Numbered from the stretch's first letter, positions 45,699 through 55,611 are shown. The stretch: DNA of 64,000 nt from Promethearchaeota archaeon (GCA_016839635.1 JAEOTV010000158.1:1-64000), one strand, 5' to 3'. Notes: generated by a model not told the origin, from the sequence alone. Program-made: numbers and translations.

Positions 45699-48600
45699 AC
45701 GAGTGCGTCCAAAATTACATCAAAAGAAGAAGGAAAAATTAAACAAGGGACTATTGCTGATTACATGCGTAAGCGAACCCAGTTAGTTGGTTTTGAATTC
45801 GGTTATTGGAAGCATGTGCAATACTGTAGTGAATTTATTGATAACGCCTTAGATGCAATAGAAAGTTTTCAATGGAAAGAATTGAAAAAACCGGATTCTA
45901 AAAGTAAATTTTCGTTAGATCAAGAATTATTTTTAGAAAAATTTTCTATACTTGATACAGTAAAGGAAGAAAAAAAATCTCAACACTTGAATAATGAAGC
46001 AAAACATACCTTAATGCAGGAATTCGGCATTGAATCTGTTGACCAAGAACCAACTGATATTCAAGAGACAGAAGAAAAAGAGGAAGAATCTGGAGAAATA
46101 ATTGATCAAGAAGAATTGGAAGTAGAAGAGGAAGTTCAGAGAATAATAGATGATATGCAAGAAATCATTAAACCCGTTGAAAATATAATTGATGTAGAAC
46201 CAATAGTGGGAGTTCGTATTAGAGAATATGAAGCACCATCTTTTTTGACTTCTGAAATTAGTCAGAAAAATATTATGAGTTATACATTTGAAATTTTCGA
46301 TAATGGGACGGGAATGTCAAAAATTGATCTAAGAAAATTTGGGAGATATCTCGCCTCATCTAAATCTATGGAATTAAAGCAAACCAGAGGTAGTCAAGGA
46401 TTTGGAGCCCCAAGCGCATTTAGTGATGCTCAAAACACAACTGGTAAACCTGTTATTACTGTATCAAAATCAATTGACAATATTTATGCTACAGTAACAG
46501 AATTTTTTACCACAAGCAAAAATGAAAAAAAGTATTTAATTCATCCCACTGATATCGACAGCTTTTTTCTTCATGGTACTTATATTAAACTGAATTATTT
46601 AAATGTAAAATATGTTAGAGGTTTTGTTGAGAAATATATTGAAGAAACAGCATTTATGAATCCTCATGTTACAATAATTTATATAGATCCAGAGGGGAAG
46701 GAAAAAATTTATCGAAGATTAGCAACAGCTTTCCCAGACGAACCTAAATATGCTAAACCTCATCCTTCCTCTGTAAATATAGGAGATCTACAAGATTTAA
46801 TTACAAAATCAGAAAATAAATCAGTTTCTGCATTTTTACAAGATAATTTTGTAAGATTAAGCTCAAAGACAGCTAAAGAAATTGTAGATATTGCTGAAAG
46901 AGATTTACAGGACCAATTAAAGCTACTTATTCTAAAAGATGGATATGTGAATATAGCTCAAAAAAAGACAGATGCAATAAACTTTATAAGGTATGAAAAA
47001 CGGGTTTTTGGTCGTTCTGATAAACCCAGAGATAAATTAATTATTTACCAAGTCGAAGCAGAAGATTTAGAAGAAAATTATTGGAAATTAATCTCTAACT
47101 ATAATAAATCCATTAAAGATTACGAAAAAATAAACAACGAAATAAAAAAATTAAATAATCGTATTGAAAAAACTGAGACTCAAAAAGAAATAAAGAATAT
47201 TGAGAGAGAAATTAAAAAACTTTTGAATAAGATAGATGAAAATAGAAATCAAAAAGATAAAATTAAAGAAGAATTAAACTCATTGTTTATAGATTCAAAT
47301 AAAGGGTTAACAGAGTTAAAAAAGTTAAAAAACAGAACAGATTTTGAAGATCTTGTTAGTAAAGTCTGCATATCTAAAGTTAAACCTATCGAATTAACAA
47401 AAGATCAGTTTAATTCGCTATTCCTTGCATTTAAATCTGTCAAGTATATGGCACCTCCAACAGACACGGCAATCCCAGTAGGAGAATCGACTTTAGAAAA
47501 TACCTTAATAAAGGAAATTGGATTAAGAGTCTCAGAAAATATTGATGATTTTGTTGGGCCAGTTGATAATATTATCCAGATATCGGAGGCATTGCAACAA
47601 GATAAAAAAAGAACGCTATTAGAAGAAGGGATCAAGATTAAGGATGATGCCATCACTAACATTTCAATAGAACCAGAAGAAGTTATAAAATTAAACTCAG
47701 AAATATTAGGAGCCATTGACATCGTTGATGAATTAACTGATCAACAACAAATAAAGCAAACTATAGATGATCTTATCACATACTCTGATTTAGAATCTAT
47801 AGATACTTATAATGGTGTATTTGAATATTTCATTGAAAACTATACTAGAGATGATGATTTTGTAGCAGCAGAAACAAGAGCACCCACAAGTGGAAAAGGA
47901 TTAGCTTATGTTGTAGAAGCAGTGATGGCTTATTCACGAAATTTGGAAGTTCCAAAACGATCGAGGGACGTTTTATCTAGATTTGTAAATAGAACCCCTA
48001 AATTAAGAGACAGTGCAGATTGCGCTATCACAAAAGCAGTTCAATCAGTTAATTGGAAAAACTACAACCTTGATACATACGATAATAACTTACCAAAAGG
48101 ACCAATAAAATTATTAGTTAATGTTTCTGGACCTTTTGTTCATCTAATGTTTAAATCCCAATCAAAAAATGCCTTAGCTGATGACGAAAATTTAATAAAA
48201 GAAATTAAGTTTTGCCTTGAAGCAATAGGAAGAAGATTGAGAATTTATCTCAATAGAAAAGCAAACCTTCATAAAACTGAGAAGAGAGCTAGTCTAATAG
48301 AAAAATATATCCCTCTATTTGTTAGAAGCCTATATAATATTGCATCTCAAGGTGAAAGTATATATAAATCTAAGCTTAACAAAAAAGAATTGGAGGATTT
48401 AATGAGGAATGCAATAGGTAAAAAAACTACACCAATAGTTAAACCTCCAGAAGTAGGAGAAATTAAAGAATCTGCAATTAAAAAAGAAGAAGTGATAGAG
48501 AAACCTACTGAATTACAACCTGTTGCTAAGATAGTTGAACCTAAAAAAGAGTTATTTACAGAGAAAACACTTAAAAATTGGACAAAAGCCGAATTAATTG

Positions 48601-49067
48601 ATTATTGCAGTGATCATAATATCAACCTATTATCTAAAGATACAAAATCAAGTATTATTAGCAAAATTATAGAATCCTATAAAAAACCTATTGAAGTAAA
48701 ACCACTAGAATTAAAATCTCCAGAACCAGTTAAAGTAAGACCTGATACTATACCAGTAAAACAAGTGCAATTGCCAATTTCTAAAGTAAAAGCTCCAAGT
48801 AAGATAATTCCTAAAAAGACTCCTCCGATCCATAAACCAACACCCCCAAAGCAAACCCAAACTAAATTACCTATCATAACAACTGAGAAAATATTAAAGG
48901 TTCTATCAGATGAGTGGCAAACTATTAAACATCTTATTTTCAAATTAAAGATTAAAGATATGATGGATGCCAGATATCTTCAACTTAAACTCAGAGAATT
49001 AGAACGTAAAGATAAAGTTCTAGTTGAATCAAAAATGGGTAAAAGACAATGGAAATTAAAAAAATAA
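45699..49067 (+). CDS. top6B: Topoisomerase VI subunit B, enlarged, with SAP and winged helix
   Basis: ATPase subunit of type IIB topoisomerase. Numbering from ATG 45765: N-box EFIDNALDAIE (23-33), then an acidic insertion of about 115 residues, G1 DNGTGMS (D179), and G2 GSQGFGAPSAF (about 213). A coiled coil (~445-508) lies in the middle. A proline-rich linker leads to a SAP motif (~937-975, NWTKAELIDYCSDHNIN) and a C-terminal winged helix (~1037-1100). Usual Top6B is 530-620 residues; this is about 1100. The start is uncertain: homology begins upstream of ATG 45765, and ACG 45699 with AAGGA is proposed. Subunit A follows 13 bases later. Confidence 0.93.
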   Translation, partial: TSASKITSKEEGKIKQGTIADYMRKRTQLVGFEFGYWKHVQYCSEFIDNALDAIESFQWKELKKPDSKSKFSLDQELFLEKFSILDTVKEEKKSQHLNNEAKHTLMQEFGIESVDQEPTDIQETEEKEEESGEIIDQEELEVEEEVQRIIDDMQEIIKPVENIIDVEPIVGVRIREYEAPSFLTSEISQKNIMSYTFEIFDNGTGMSKIDLRKFGRYLASSKSMELKQTRGSQGFGAPSAFSDAQNTTGKPVITVSKSIDNIYATVTEFFTTSKNEKKYLIHPTDIDSFFLHGTYIKLNYLNVKYVRGFVEKYIEETAFMNPHVTIIYIDPEGKEKIYRRLATAFPDEPKYAKPHPSSVNIGDLQDLITKSENKSVSAFLQDNFVRLSSKTAKEIVDIAERDLQDQLKLLILKDGYVNIAQKKTDAINFIRYEKRVFGRSDKPRDKLIIYQVEAEDLEENYWKLISNYNKSIKDYEKINNEIKKLNNRIEKTETQKEIKNIEREIKKLLNKIDENRNQKDKIKEELNSLFIDSNKGLTELKKLKNRTDFEDLVSKVCISKVKPIELTKDQFNSLFLAFKSVKYMAPPTDTAIPVGESTLENTLIKEIGLRVSENIDDFVGPVDNIIQISEALQQDKKRTLLEEGIKIKDDAITNISIEPEEVIKLNSEILGAIDIVDELTDQQQIKQTIDDLITYSDLESIDTYNGVFEYFIENYTRDDDFVAAETRAPTSGKGLAYVVEAVMAYSRNLEVPKRSRDVLSRFVNRTPKLRDSADCAITKAVQSVNWKNYNLDTYDNNLPKGPIKLLVNVSGPFVHLMFKSQSKNALADDENLIKEIKFCLEAIGRRLRIYLNRKANLHKTEKRASLIEKYIPLFVRSLYNIASQGESIYKSKLNKKELEDLMRNAIGKKTTPIVKPPEVGEIKESAIKKEEVIEKPTELQPVAKIVEPKKELFTEKTLKNWTKAELIDYCSDHNINLLSKDTKSSIISKIIESYKKPIEVKPLELKSPEPVKVRPDTIPVKQVQLPISKVKAPSKIIPKKTPPIHKPTPPKQTQTKLPIITTEKILKVLSDEWQTIKHLIFKLKIKDMMDARYLQLKLRELERKDKVLVESKMGKRQWKLKK

Positions 49068-49080
49068 TTAGGTAAATGAT

Positions 49081-50262
49081 ATGGCTAAAATGGAAAATAA
49101 AAAGGAATTAAAAGCAGCTAGAGAGTTGTTTAACTCTTATTTAGAAATAGGAAAAGAAGGAAAGTTGATTGATCTACCAAATGGTACAGTAAAGATTGAT
49201 GATCTAAACCGAAAAAAAACTATTGAAAGATTATATAAATTAGTGGATAATGTTATTACACAAATTTACAATACAGGTCGTCCTTCTATTCATCTTCCAG
49301 CAAGAACAAGTTCTAATATCATATGGGATGAAGAAAATGATCTACTACTCTTAGGTGAGCAAATAGTAGAAAAACAATTTCATACACTTACAAGCGTAGC
49401 AGATATTACAAGATTAATGCGTGTTCTTGAAATTGTTAAGGAATTATTAGAAAAAGATATACACGCTACAAAAAGGGAAATTTTCTATACTGATGTTAAA
49501 TTATTCACAGAACAGAAGAATAGTGATAAAACTATTGAAGATGTAGCAACGATGTTATACACTACAAGAAATGCGACTCATATTGTGGCTTCCGCTAAAG
49601 GTATGTGTGTTGGAAGACTCAGAATAAGAGATCGAAATGATATAATAGATCTTGAAGGATTAGGTAGCGGGGGTTGGATGATATCACCTATGCTAGATAA
49701 TATAGAAATAATTGAATCAGATGCAGAATTTATATTAGTAGTAGAAAAGGATGCTGCTATGATACGTTTAGCTGAAGATAGATTTTGGAGGAGATATCCT
49801 TGTATTATACTTACTGCTAAAGGAGCAGCAGATATTGCCACTCGTATGTTTTTAAAACGTTTAAGTAAAGAATTACAATTACCCGTTTTTAGTTTAGTGG
49901 ATAGTGATCCGTATGGGCATTACATCCATAGTGTTTATTTAAGGGGTTCAAAAAGATTAAGTTACGAATCTCCTTTCTTAGCTACTCCAAATATTAAATT
50001 ACTTGGCGTTTTGACACGAGATCTCGATAAATATAAAATCCCAGAAGAAGTGAGACTCCCTATGAAACCAATGGATGTTAAACGAACAAAGGAATTATTA
50101 AATGAAGATTTTGTTAAAAAGAATAAACAATGGGAAACAGATTTAAAATTAGCTCTAAAAATTAAAAAAAAAGCGGAAATTCAAGCTCTTTCGCAACATG
50201 GATTCGAATTTCTTACAAATATATACCTTCCAGAAAAATTAACTACTGGTGATTGGATATAA
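49081..50262 (+). CDS. top6A: DNA topoisomerase VI subunit A (Spo11-like)
   Basis: Catalytic subunit that cuts both strands through tyrosine-DNA links; homologous to Spo11. CAP winged-helix domain with catalytic Y136 in TKREIFYTDVKLF. The TOPRIM domain contains VEKDAA (E222) and LVDSDPYGH (D274, D276), which bind Mg2+. Length 393 is normal. Starts 13 bases after the B subunit and overlaps the next gene by ten bases. With subunit B it forms the heterotetramer that relaxes and decatenates DNA; archaea without type IIA gyrase depend on it. Confidence 0.95.
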   Translation: MAKMENKKELKAARELFNSYLEIGKEGKLIDLPNGTVKIDDLNRKKTIERLYKLVDNVITQIYNTGRPSIHLPARTSSNIIWDEENDLLLLGEQIVEKQFHTLTSVADITRLMRVLEIVKELLEKDIHATKREIFYTDVKLFTEQKNSDKTIEDVATMLYTTRNATHIVASAKGMCVGRLRIRDRNDIIDLEGLGSGGWMISPMLDNIEIIESDAEFILVVEKDAAMIRLAEDRFWRRYPCIILTAKGAADIATRMFLKRLSKELQLPVFSLVDSDPYGHYIHSVYLRGSKRLSYESPFLATPNIKLLGVLTRDLDKYKIPEEVRLPMKPMDVKRTKELLNEDFVKKNKQWETDLKLALKIKKKAEIQALSQHGFEFLTNIYLPEKLTTGDWI

Positions 50263-50648
50263 AACTATTTTATAAAGAAAACGGTGGCATTGTTCAGCTT
50301 ATTGAAATAGAAAAGATTCAAGAATGGCCAATAGAAATGCCGTTTATTTTCGTCGAATATATAAAAAGCAACAAAATTAGATCTTATAGAGATAATAAAG
50401 TAGAAGCAGATATTTTAAAATATCTCAATGAAATATTGAATAAAATAGCAATTCCAAAAATTAAACAAATTTTCGAAGGATCTAATCAAGCAGAAATTCT
50501 CTCTACTCTTTCTATTTTTGAAGAACTTTCAGAAACTAATTCTCGAGCAGTTATCCCAATTCAAGGTTTGCTAGAAAATTTAACAAAACAAACTGATAAA
50601 AAAATAATATCAGAAGCGCGGAAAATTCTTGTTAATATTGAAGATTGA
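50253..50648 (+). CDS. Small unknown protein translationally coupled to Topo VI A
   Basis: 131 residues, starting with TTG 50253 inside the end of the topoisomerase VI A gene (ten-base overlap). The N-terminal half has strands VQLIEIEKI and MPFIFVEYIK; the C-terminal half is helical with a HEAT-like look (IPKIKQIF, AEILSTLSIFEELSETNSRAV, QTDKKIISEARKIL). No cysteines, membrane segments or known motif. Coupling suggests a role with Topo VI as accessory or regulator, but this is inferred only from position. Confidence 0.6.
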   Translation: MDIKLFYKENGGIVQLIEIEKIQEWPIEMPFIFVEYIKSNKIRSYRDNKVEADILKYLNEILNKIAIPKIKQIFEGSNQAEILSTLSIFEELSETNSRAVIPIQGLLENLTKQTDKKIISEARKILVNIED

Positions 50649-50727
50649 AACAGAAAATAAGAAATAAATAAAAATTAATAGAAATAAAAATTATTTCTTT
50701 TAAAAAAAAATTAATTCTATATTAAAA

Positions 50728-51405
50728 TTGATTTTTATGAATTGGAAGCAAGAGAGTTTCAATCAATTTATAAAGACTCAGAAAGTAATTGGCTTTTTCG
50801 ATGAACCAATTAAACTTGCCTCTGGAAGGTTATCTCATTGGTATGTAAATTGGAGGAATATAACTTCAGATGCTTACCTACTCGATAAATTAACAGATTA
50901 TATTATTTCATTTATAAATTATTTAGGTTTAAATCCCAAATGTTTTTATGGTGTTCCAGAGGGTGCTACAAAATTAGGTATTATTACTCAATTTAAATGG
51001 GCAAAAAAACAAAAAAATTATAGTTCGGGAAATTATCCTCTCTCAATGGGTAGAGGCAAACAAAAGGAACATGGAGATCCTAAAGACAGGATATTTATTG
51101 GTATACCTATAGGAGATGTTGTTATTCTTGAGGATGTTACTACCACAGGGGGATCTTTAATCAATACTATTCAAAAATTAGGTGAGTTTGATATAAATAT
51201 AATTGCTACTATTGGATTAACTAATAGAAATGAATTAAGAGATGATCAAAAAAGTGTAAAAGAAATAATTTCACAACATGATATACCTTATTATGCAATG
51301 AGTAATGCTATTGAATTATTACCTCATTTAGACATGAATCAAGAACTTAAACGTCATATTAAAGATTATTTTAAGAAGTACGGGGCTAAACAAATACATC
51401 TCTAA
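50728..51405 (+). CDS. pyrE: Orotate phosphoribosyltransferase
   Basis: Type I phosphoribosyltransferase that makes OMP from orotate and PRPP. 225 residues with the PRPP loop LEDVTTTGGS (131-140), a GVPEGATKLG segment (72-80) and the flexible loop with K/R residues (SMGRGKQKEHGD, 103-114). Typical length. No other pyrimidine gene is adjacent; pyrI lies far upstream in this window. It is transcribed in the same direction as the Topo VI genes but after a 79-base gap. Confidence 0.87.
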   Translation: MIFMNWKQESFNQFIKTQKVIGFFDEPIKLASGRLSHWYVNWRNITSDAYLLDKLTDYIISFINYLGLNPKCFYGVPEGATKLGIITQFKWAKKQKNYSSGNYPLSMGRGKQKEHGDPKDRIFIGIPIGDVVILEDVTTTGGSLINTIQKLGEFDINIIATIGLTNRNELRDDQKSVKEIISQHDIPYYAMSNAIELLPHLDMNQELKRHIKDYFKKYGAKQIHL

Positions 51406-51442
51406 GCTTTCGAATAATGATATTTATCTTAATAAACCGAAA

Positions 51443-52006
51443 TTAAAAGAAACCTCTCCATATTTTAATAAGTTTATATAAATTTTCGTAAAGAATCTTT
51501 TCAGAAATCGTTAATCTCCTTTCCTCCTCCAATGATAATTCTGCCATAGAGAGTTTTAGTAGTTTCAATAATCGACTATTGATGATATTAGATGTATACG
51601 ATTGATACCTATCTAAATCAATTTTTGGCTTATTTTTTCTGTTTATGTCATTTTCCATGAATCTCTTGAATTCTCTTATTTTATTTAAAAAATATTTATT
51701 AGATCTTTTTATTAGCGTTGAATCATCTCTTTCTTCGATAGCATATCTTTGAACATCAATATTATCACATTTATCTGTCAGAGCAACTTGCAAGATGCCT
51801 TTTTCAATAAAGGGAATAGCAGAAAATAGCTTTAGTTTATATTTTTTACCTTCCTCAAAAGGACCAAAAGATTCTCCTAATAGAGAAAAACCTTCAAAAT
51901 TTTTTATGCATTCAGTAACGATCATTTCGTGTAGAAAAATAAAGTTTAACCTAATTAACGAATTAGAAAAGCGTTCATTAATTACTTCCAATAAAAAATT
52001 CACCAT
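51443..52006 (-). CDS. GINS subunit (Gins23-like)
   Basis: 187 residues. Small B domain at the N-terminus: ECIKNFEGFSLLGESFGPFEEGKKYKL (about 32-58), with GxxFGPFxxG typical of GINS B domains. A domain at the C-terminus: FLNKIREFKRFMEN, then IINSRLLKLLKLSMAEL and RRLTISEKILYENLYKLIKIW. The B-then-A order is that of archaeal Gins23 (Gins51 has A-then-B). GINS links MCM with primase in the replisome, and MCM is encoded 3.6 kb away. Motif match is fair and not exhaustive. Confidence 0.68.
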   Translation of the reverse strand: MVNFLLEVINERFSNSLIRLNFIFLHEMIVTECIKNFEGFSLLGESFGPFEEGKKYKLKLFSAIPFIEKGILQVALTDKCDNIDVQRYAIEERDDSTLIKRSNKYFLNKIREFKRFMENDINRKNKPKIDLDRYQSYTSNIINSRLLKLLKLSMAELSLEEERRLTISEKILYENLYKLIKIWRGFF

Positions 52007-52097
52007 ATTTAATAAATTAATAAGTCTTTATATAATATACAAATGTTATACAAGAGAAATAAACATACTATTATTTTATTAATAAAATAAAAACTAC

Positions 52098-55000
52098 GTG
52101 AAGATCTTGGTAATAGAAATAATTCTCCTTATAGTTTTTCTAATTTTCTTTTCAATTGGATTCTATATTATATATAAACAGGTTGCATTAGTTAAAAAGG
52201 GAGAATTCAACAATAAAGACCGATTTCAATGTATTATTTATGCACTTATCTTTGGATTATCCATTATGGTAGTTTTTGCTGTTGCTGTAATATTTACACT
52301 AAATACACCGAGTTTTTGGACGATTACACCACCAGAAGTCAATCCATTAGCACTCCTTATACCTTTTATAATTAGTTTAGTCTATATCTCATTATACCCT
52401 CTGATTGATTTCCTATTTATCGCGCTAAGCAAAGAAACAGACGAAGGATTAACACCCTTTCATAAATTTATTAATAAGAGAATTATTAATATTTCGAGCA
52501 ATAAACTTATAAAAGTATTCATTGCAATCATTTTTTACCTATTAGTATTTATTTTCCCTCCTGTTATATTAACATTTATAGGATTGCCCTTTATTATCAT
52601 TTTAATAACTTGGATGCTCGTATACCCTTTAATGATCTTAACTTTTTATGGATCTAAAGGATATATTGCCGGTATATCAAACGCATATTATCATATACCG
52701 GAGATTAAAAGATCTATATTTTTAAATTTTGAAGACAGTAAAAGGGGAATGAAACAATTTACATCCAATCCTATTCATTATATTATTCTAGGGGTGATGC
52801 TATTTGTATTTGTATGGGCATGGATATCATTATTCCAAACTGTAATTTTCTTCTTCACACAAACATTAGCTATATCAACAATGTCTTCAATTTTTGTATT
52901 TGTTACCTTTCTCTTTGGAATATTAGGATATTTCACTCGATTTTGGGGTAGAAAAATAAAATATAGAGGAATTGATATTTATTTTGCCGCTTATTTAATG
53001 GCTTCAGTAGGAATTAATGTTTTAGTTAATTTTTTAATAGTGAATCCTTCTATGTTGGAGGATGTTTTTAATGAATGGGCTTATACTAGCGAAAATTATT
53101 TTCTATTTGCTTGGGCAGCTGTAATTGAAGAAGTTGTTTTGATTATTTTTACTTCATATTTTTTTTTAGCCAAGAATAATGATTTTGTCATGAATATTAA
53201 ATATTCGAAAATTACAGAATGTGGGCAAACTTTTGATCCGATTCCACTTTTTACTCTTATTAAACATCATAATCCTAAGATAAGAAAACATGCAGTAGAA
53301 ACTATAAATATGATGTTTGAACGAATTCCACTGAAGGATAATATAATTCTTAATGATTGGAAATTTAAAAATTCCTTAATTGATGGAATATGTGATTATA
53401 ATAAACATTCAAAAAAAGTATGTAGTCAAATTTTAATTCAATTAGAAAATGATGTTCCAGAAGTTGCCTTACCCTGGGTAATAGAAGCATTAGAATCTCC
53501 AAATTATGATAAAAGTATCCCTATAGCAAGAACTCTAATGAAAGCAGACCCCCTTTTTGTAGAAAAAATACCTCAAGGATTAATTCTTAATCTCATCGAA
53601 GATTCAGAATGGAGATTAAGATTAATAGGTTTAAAGGTTCTAGGTAAATCAAAAAGTAAAATAAAAGAAGAAATTATTAAACTAAACATCAAAAAATTAA
53701 TAAATGACCCAAATAGTAAAATTGTGGTTGAAATTCTTAATCTTTTAGCTGATAACTCCTATGAACTTCCTATTGATTTAATTATTGATAAAATTTTTCA
53801 TAATAATAATGAAATTAGCGCTGCAGCAATTAACAATATAAAAAATCTCAATTTTAAACAAATTAATCGAAAAATAATATCTAAAATTATTCCTTTAATT
53901 AAAGATCCATCTAGTTCCGTAAGAACATCGATTTTTGATGTTCTTGCGAAAATTGGTAATTTTAAAAAAAATGATATTCCACTTTTACCATTTCTTGAAG
54001 GCTTAACCGATTCAAATGAAAAAGCAAGAAAAGCTGCTATAAACGCTTTGGAAAAATATTTTGAAGAAGAACCTGAATTATTAGATATTGATTATATAAT
54101 TAATAGAGTTGATCCTAGTAATTTTGACATTTTAAACAATATTGTTAAACTCCTTGGAAAACTATGGAGATATTATCCAGAAAAAATATTAACAACACTT
54201 CTTATATTTATAAAATTTGAAAATAATGAATTAAGAGAAAGCATTTCAGAGATATTAACAGAGAAATATAATAATAATCCTGATTTAATAATTCAAAATT
54301 TAATCAAAATACCGGATGTTACAACTTATATTACAAAGGGAATAATATCAAAAACACTAATAAAAATTGGTAAAAGTGATCAAAAAAGTATTATTCCTGC
54401 TTTATTGAGTTATACTACGGCTGAAGATGATGATGTAAGATTCAATGCCCTTGAAGCTCTTGATGGACTAATAGAAGAATCCATTGATAATTTTGATGTA
54501 AAACCAATTATGATAATATTACAAAAGGATAAAAATAATAAGATAAAAAAGAAAGCTTCTATAATAATTTCAAAAGTGGCTCAAAAAGAACCATCATTAA
54601 TAAAACCCTTTATATCAGAATTTTTTTCTACTTTAACTGACCAAGATTCAAAAGTGAAGATTGTTCTTACAAAATCTCTACTTGAAATTGCAAAAGTATC
54701 ACCAGAGATTATTCCAATCAAAGATATTTTAAATTTACTTAGGGATAAAGACTCATTTATTCGTGAAACCTGTGTTAAAATTTTAGGATTTATCGGATAT
54801 AAACTTCCCTTTCCAACTATTGATGCTTTAATAAATTTTGCTTTAATTGATGATGAGTGGATTGTAAGAGAAGCATCAGTATCAAGTTTAGGTAAAATAA
54901 TTGGTCTAGTTGATGAAAAAGAAAAAATCATTGAAAAACTTATTTCCCTGCTAAACGATGAACAAAATTGGGTTCGCTGGTCTGCTTTAAATATATTATC

Positions 55001-55436
55001 TGACATCAGAGAGGTGAATGCATCTCATATTCCATTTAATAATTTACATATTAATTTAGAAAGTACTGATCCTAAAATCAGGGAAGCTTCTGCTAGATTA
55101 AGTAGAATATACAAGAATCAAATTGAAGAGGGTCTTGAGGTATTAATAAACATACTAGGGGATGAATCAAAAGAAGTCAGAACCAGTATGATTAATAGTT
55201 TTGTTGAGATCATAAAAGAAATAGGACTTAATCGAATAGTAAATAAGCTTTTAGAAAATTTAAGTGGAAAAGGATCGTTAACGACTCAGCGTTCAATTGC
55301 ATTAATTTTAGGACGAACCGCAAAGTACGAAAATGAAAAAATCAAGAAGAGGGTAATTTCTCTATTAAAAATACGATGTGAAATGAGCCAAGACCCTATA
55401 ATTTGTGAAACCCTCCAACAATTAAAAGAGAATTAG
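52098..55436 (+). CDS. Membrane-anchored HEAT-repeat protein
   Basis: 1112 residues. The first ~370 hold eight to ten membrane helices (for example about 4-27, 43-69, 88-112, 137-165, 166-190, 228-255, 258-285, 295-320, 335-360). Residues ~380-1110 are consecutive helical pairs of the HEAT/ARM type, seen in repeated spacing of patterns such as DSEWRLRLIGLKVLGK, DPSSSVRTSIFDVLAKIG, DDEWIVREASVSSLGKI and DEQNWVRWSALNILSDI. There is no signal for an enzyme. It probably forms a scaffold on the inner face of the membrane. The start is GTG at 52098. Confidence 0.7.
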   Translation: MKILVIEIILLIVFLIFFSIGFYIIYKQVALVKKGEFNNKDRFQCIIYALIFGLSIMVVFAVAVIFTLNTPSFWTITPPEVNPLALLIPFIISLVYISLYPLIDFLFIALSKETDEGLTPFHKFINKRIINISSNKLIKVFIAIIFYLLVFIFPPVILTFIGLPFIIILITWMLVYPLMILTFYGSKGYIAGISNAYYHIPEIKRSIFLNFEDSKRGMKQFTSNPIHYIILGVMLFVFVWAWISLFQTVIFFFTQTLAISTMSSIFVFVTFLFGILGYFTRFWGRKIKYRGIDIYFAAYLMASVGINVLVNFLIVNPSMLEDVFNEWAYTSENYFLFAWAAVIEEVVLIIFTSYFFLAKNNDFVMNIKYSKITECGQTFDPIPLFTLIKHHNPKIRKHAVETINMMFERIPLKDNIILNDWKFKNSLIDGICDYNKHSKKVCSQILIQLENDVPEVALPWVIEALESPNYDKSIPIARTLMKADPLFVEKIPQGLILNLIEDSEWRLRLIGLKVLGKSKSKIKEEIIKLNIKKLINDPNSKIVVEILNLLADNSYELPIDLIIDKIFHNNNEISAAAINNIKNLNFKQINRKIISKIIPLIKDPSSSVRTSIFDVLAKIGNFKKNDIPLLPFLEGLTDSNEKARKAAINALEKYFEEEPELLDIDYIINRVDPSNFDILNNIVKLLGKLWRYYPEKILTTLLIFIKFENNELRESISEILTEKYNNNPDLIIQNLIKIPDVTTYITKGIISKTLIKIGKSDQKSIIPALLSYTTAEDDDVRFNALEALDGLIEESIDNFDVKPIMIILQKDKNNKIKKKASIIISKVAQKEPSLIKPFISEFFSTLTDQDSKVKIVLTKSLLEIAKVSPEIIPIKDILNLLRDKDSFIRETCVKILGFIGYKLPFPTIDALINFALIDDEWIVREASVSSLGKIIGLVDEKEKIIEKLISLLNDEQNWVRWSALNILSDIREVNASHIPFNNLHINLESTDPKIREASARLSRIYKNQIEEGLEVLINILGDESKEVRTSMINSFVEIIKEIGLNRIVNKLLENLSGKGSLTTQRSIALILGRTAKYENEKIKKRVISLLKIRCEMSQDPIICETLQQLKEN

Positions 55437-55489
55437 AATAAATATTCTTTATTTTTTGAATATAAATTCAATTACAATTCAATAAATCC

Positions 55490-55503
55490 AGCGACATGTC
55501 GCT
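55490..55503. repeat. Perfect 14-bp palindrome between HEAT and MCM genes
   Basis: AGCGACATGTCGCT is perfectly palindromic and is followed by CTTTTAATAG. It lies 54 bases after the HEAT gene and 108 bases before the MCM start, in AT-rich DNA. It may be a terminator hairpin of the HEAT gene or a symmetrical operator for the MCM promoter. Confidence 0.4.
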
Positions 55504-55611
55504 CTTTTAATAGTTAATTATTTACCTAATAATAAAGCAAATCGTTAATAGGAGAGATTAAAAATCTACAATAACATTTAAGTATATTTAATGATCTTAA
55601 TGTGATATAAT

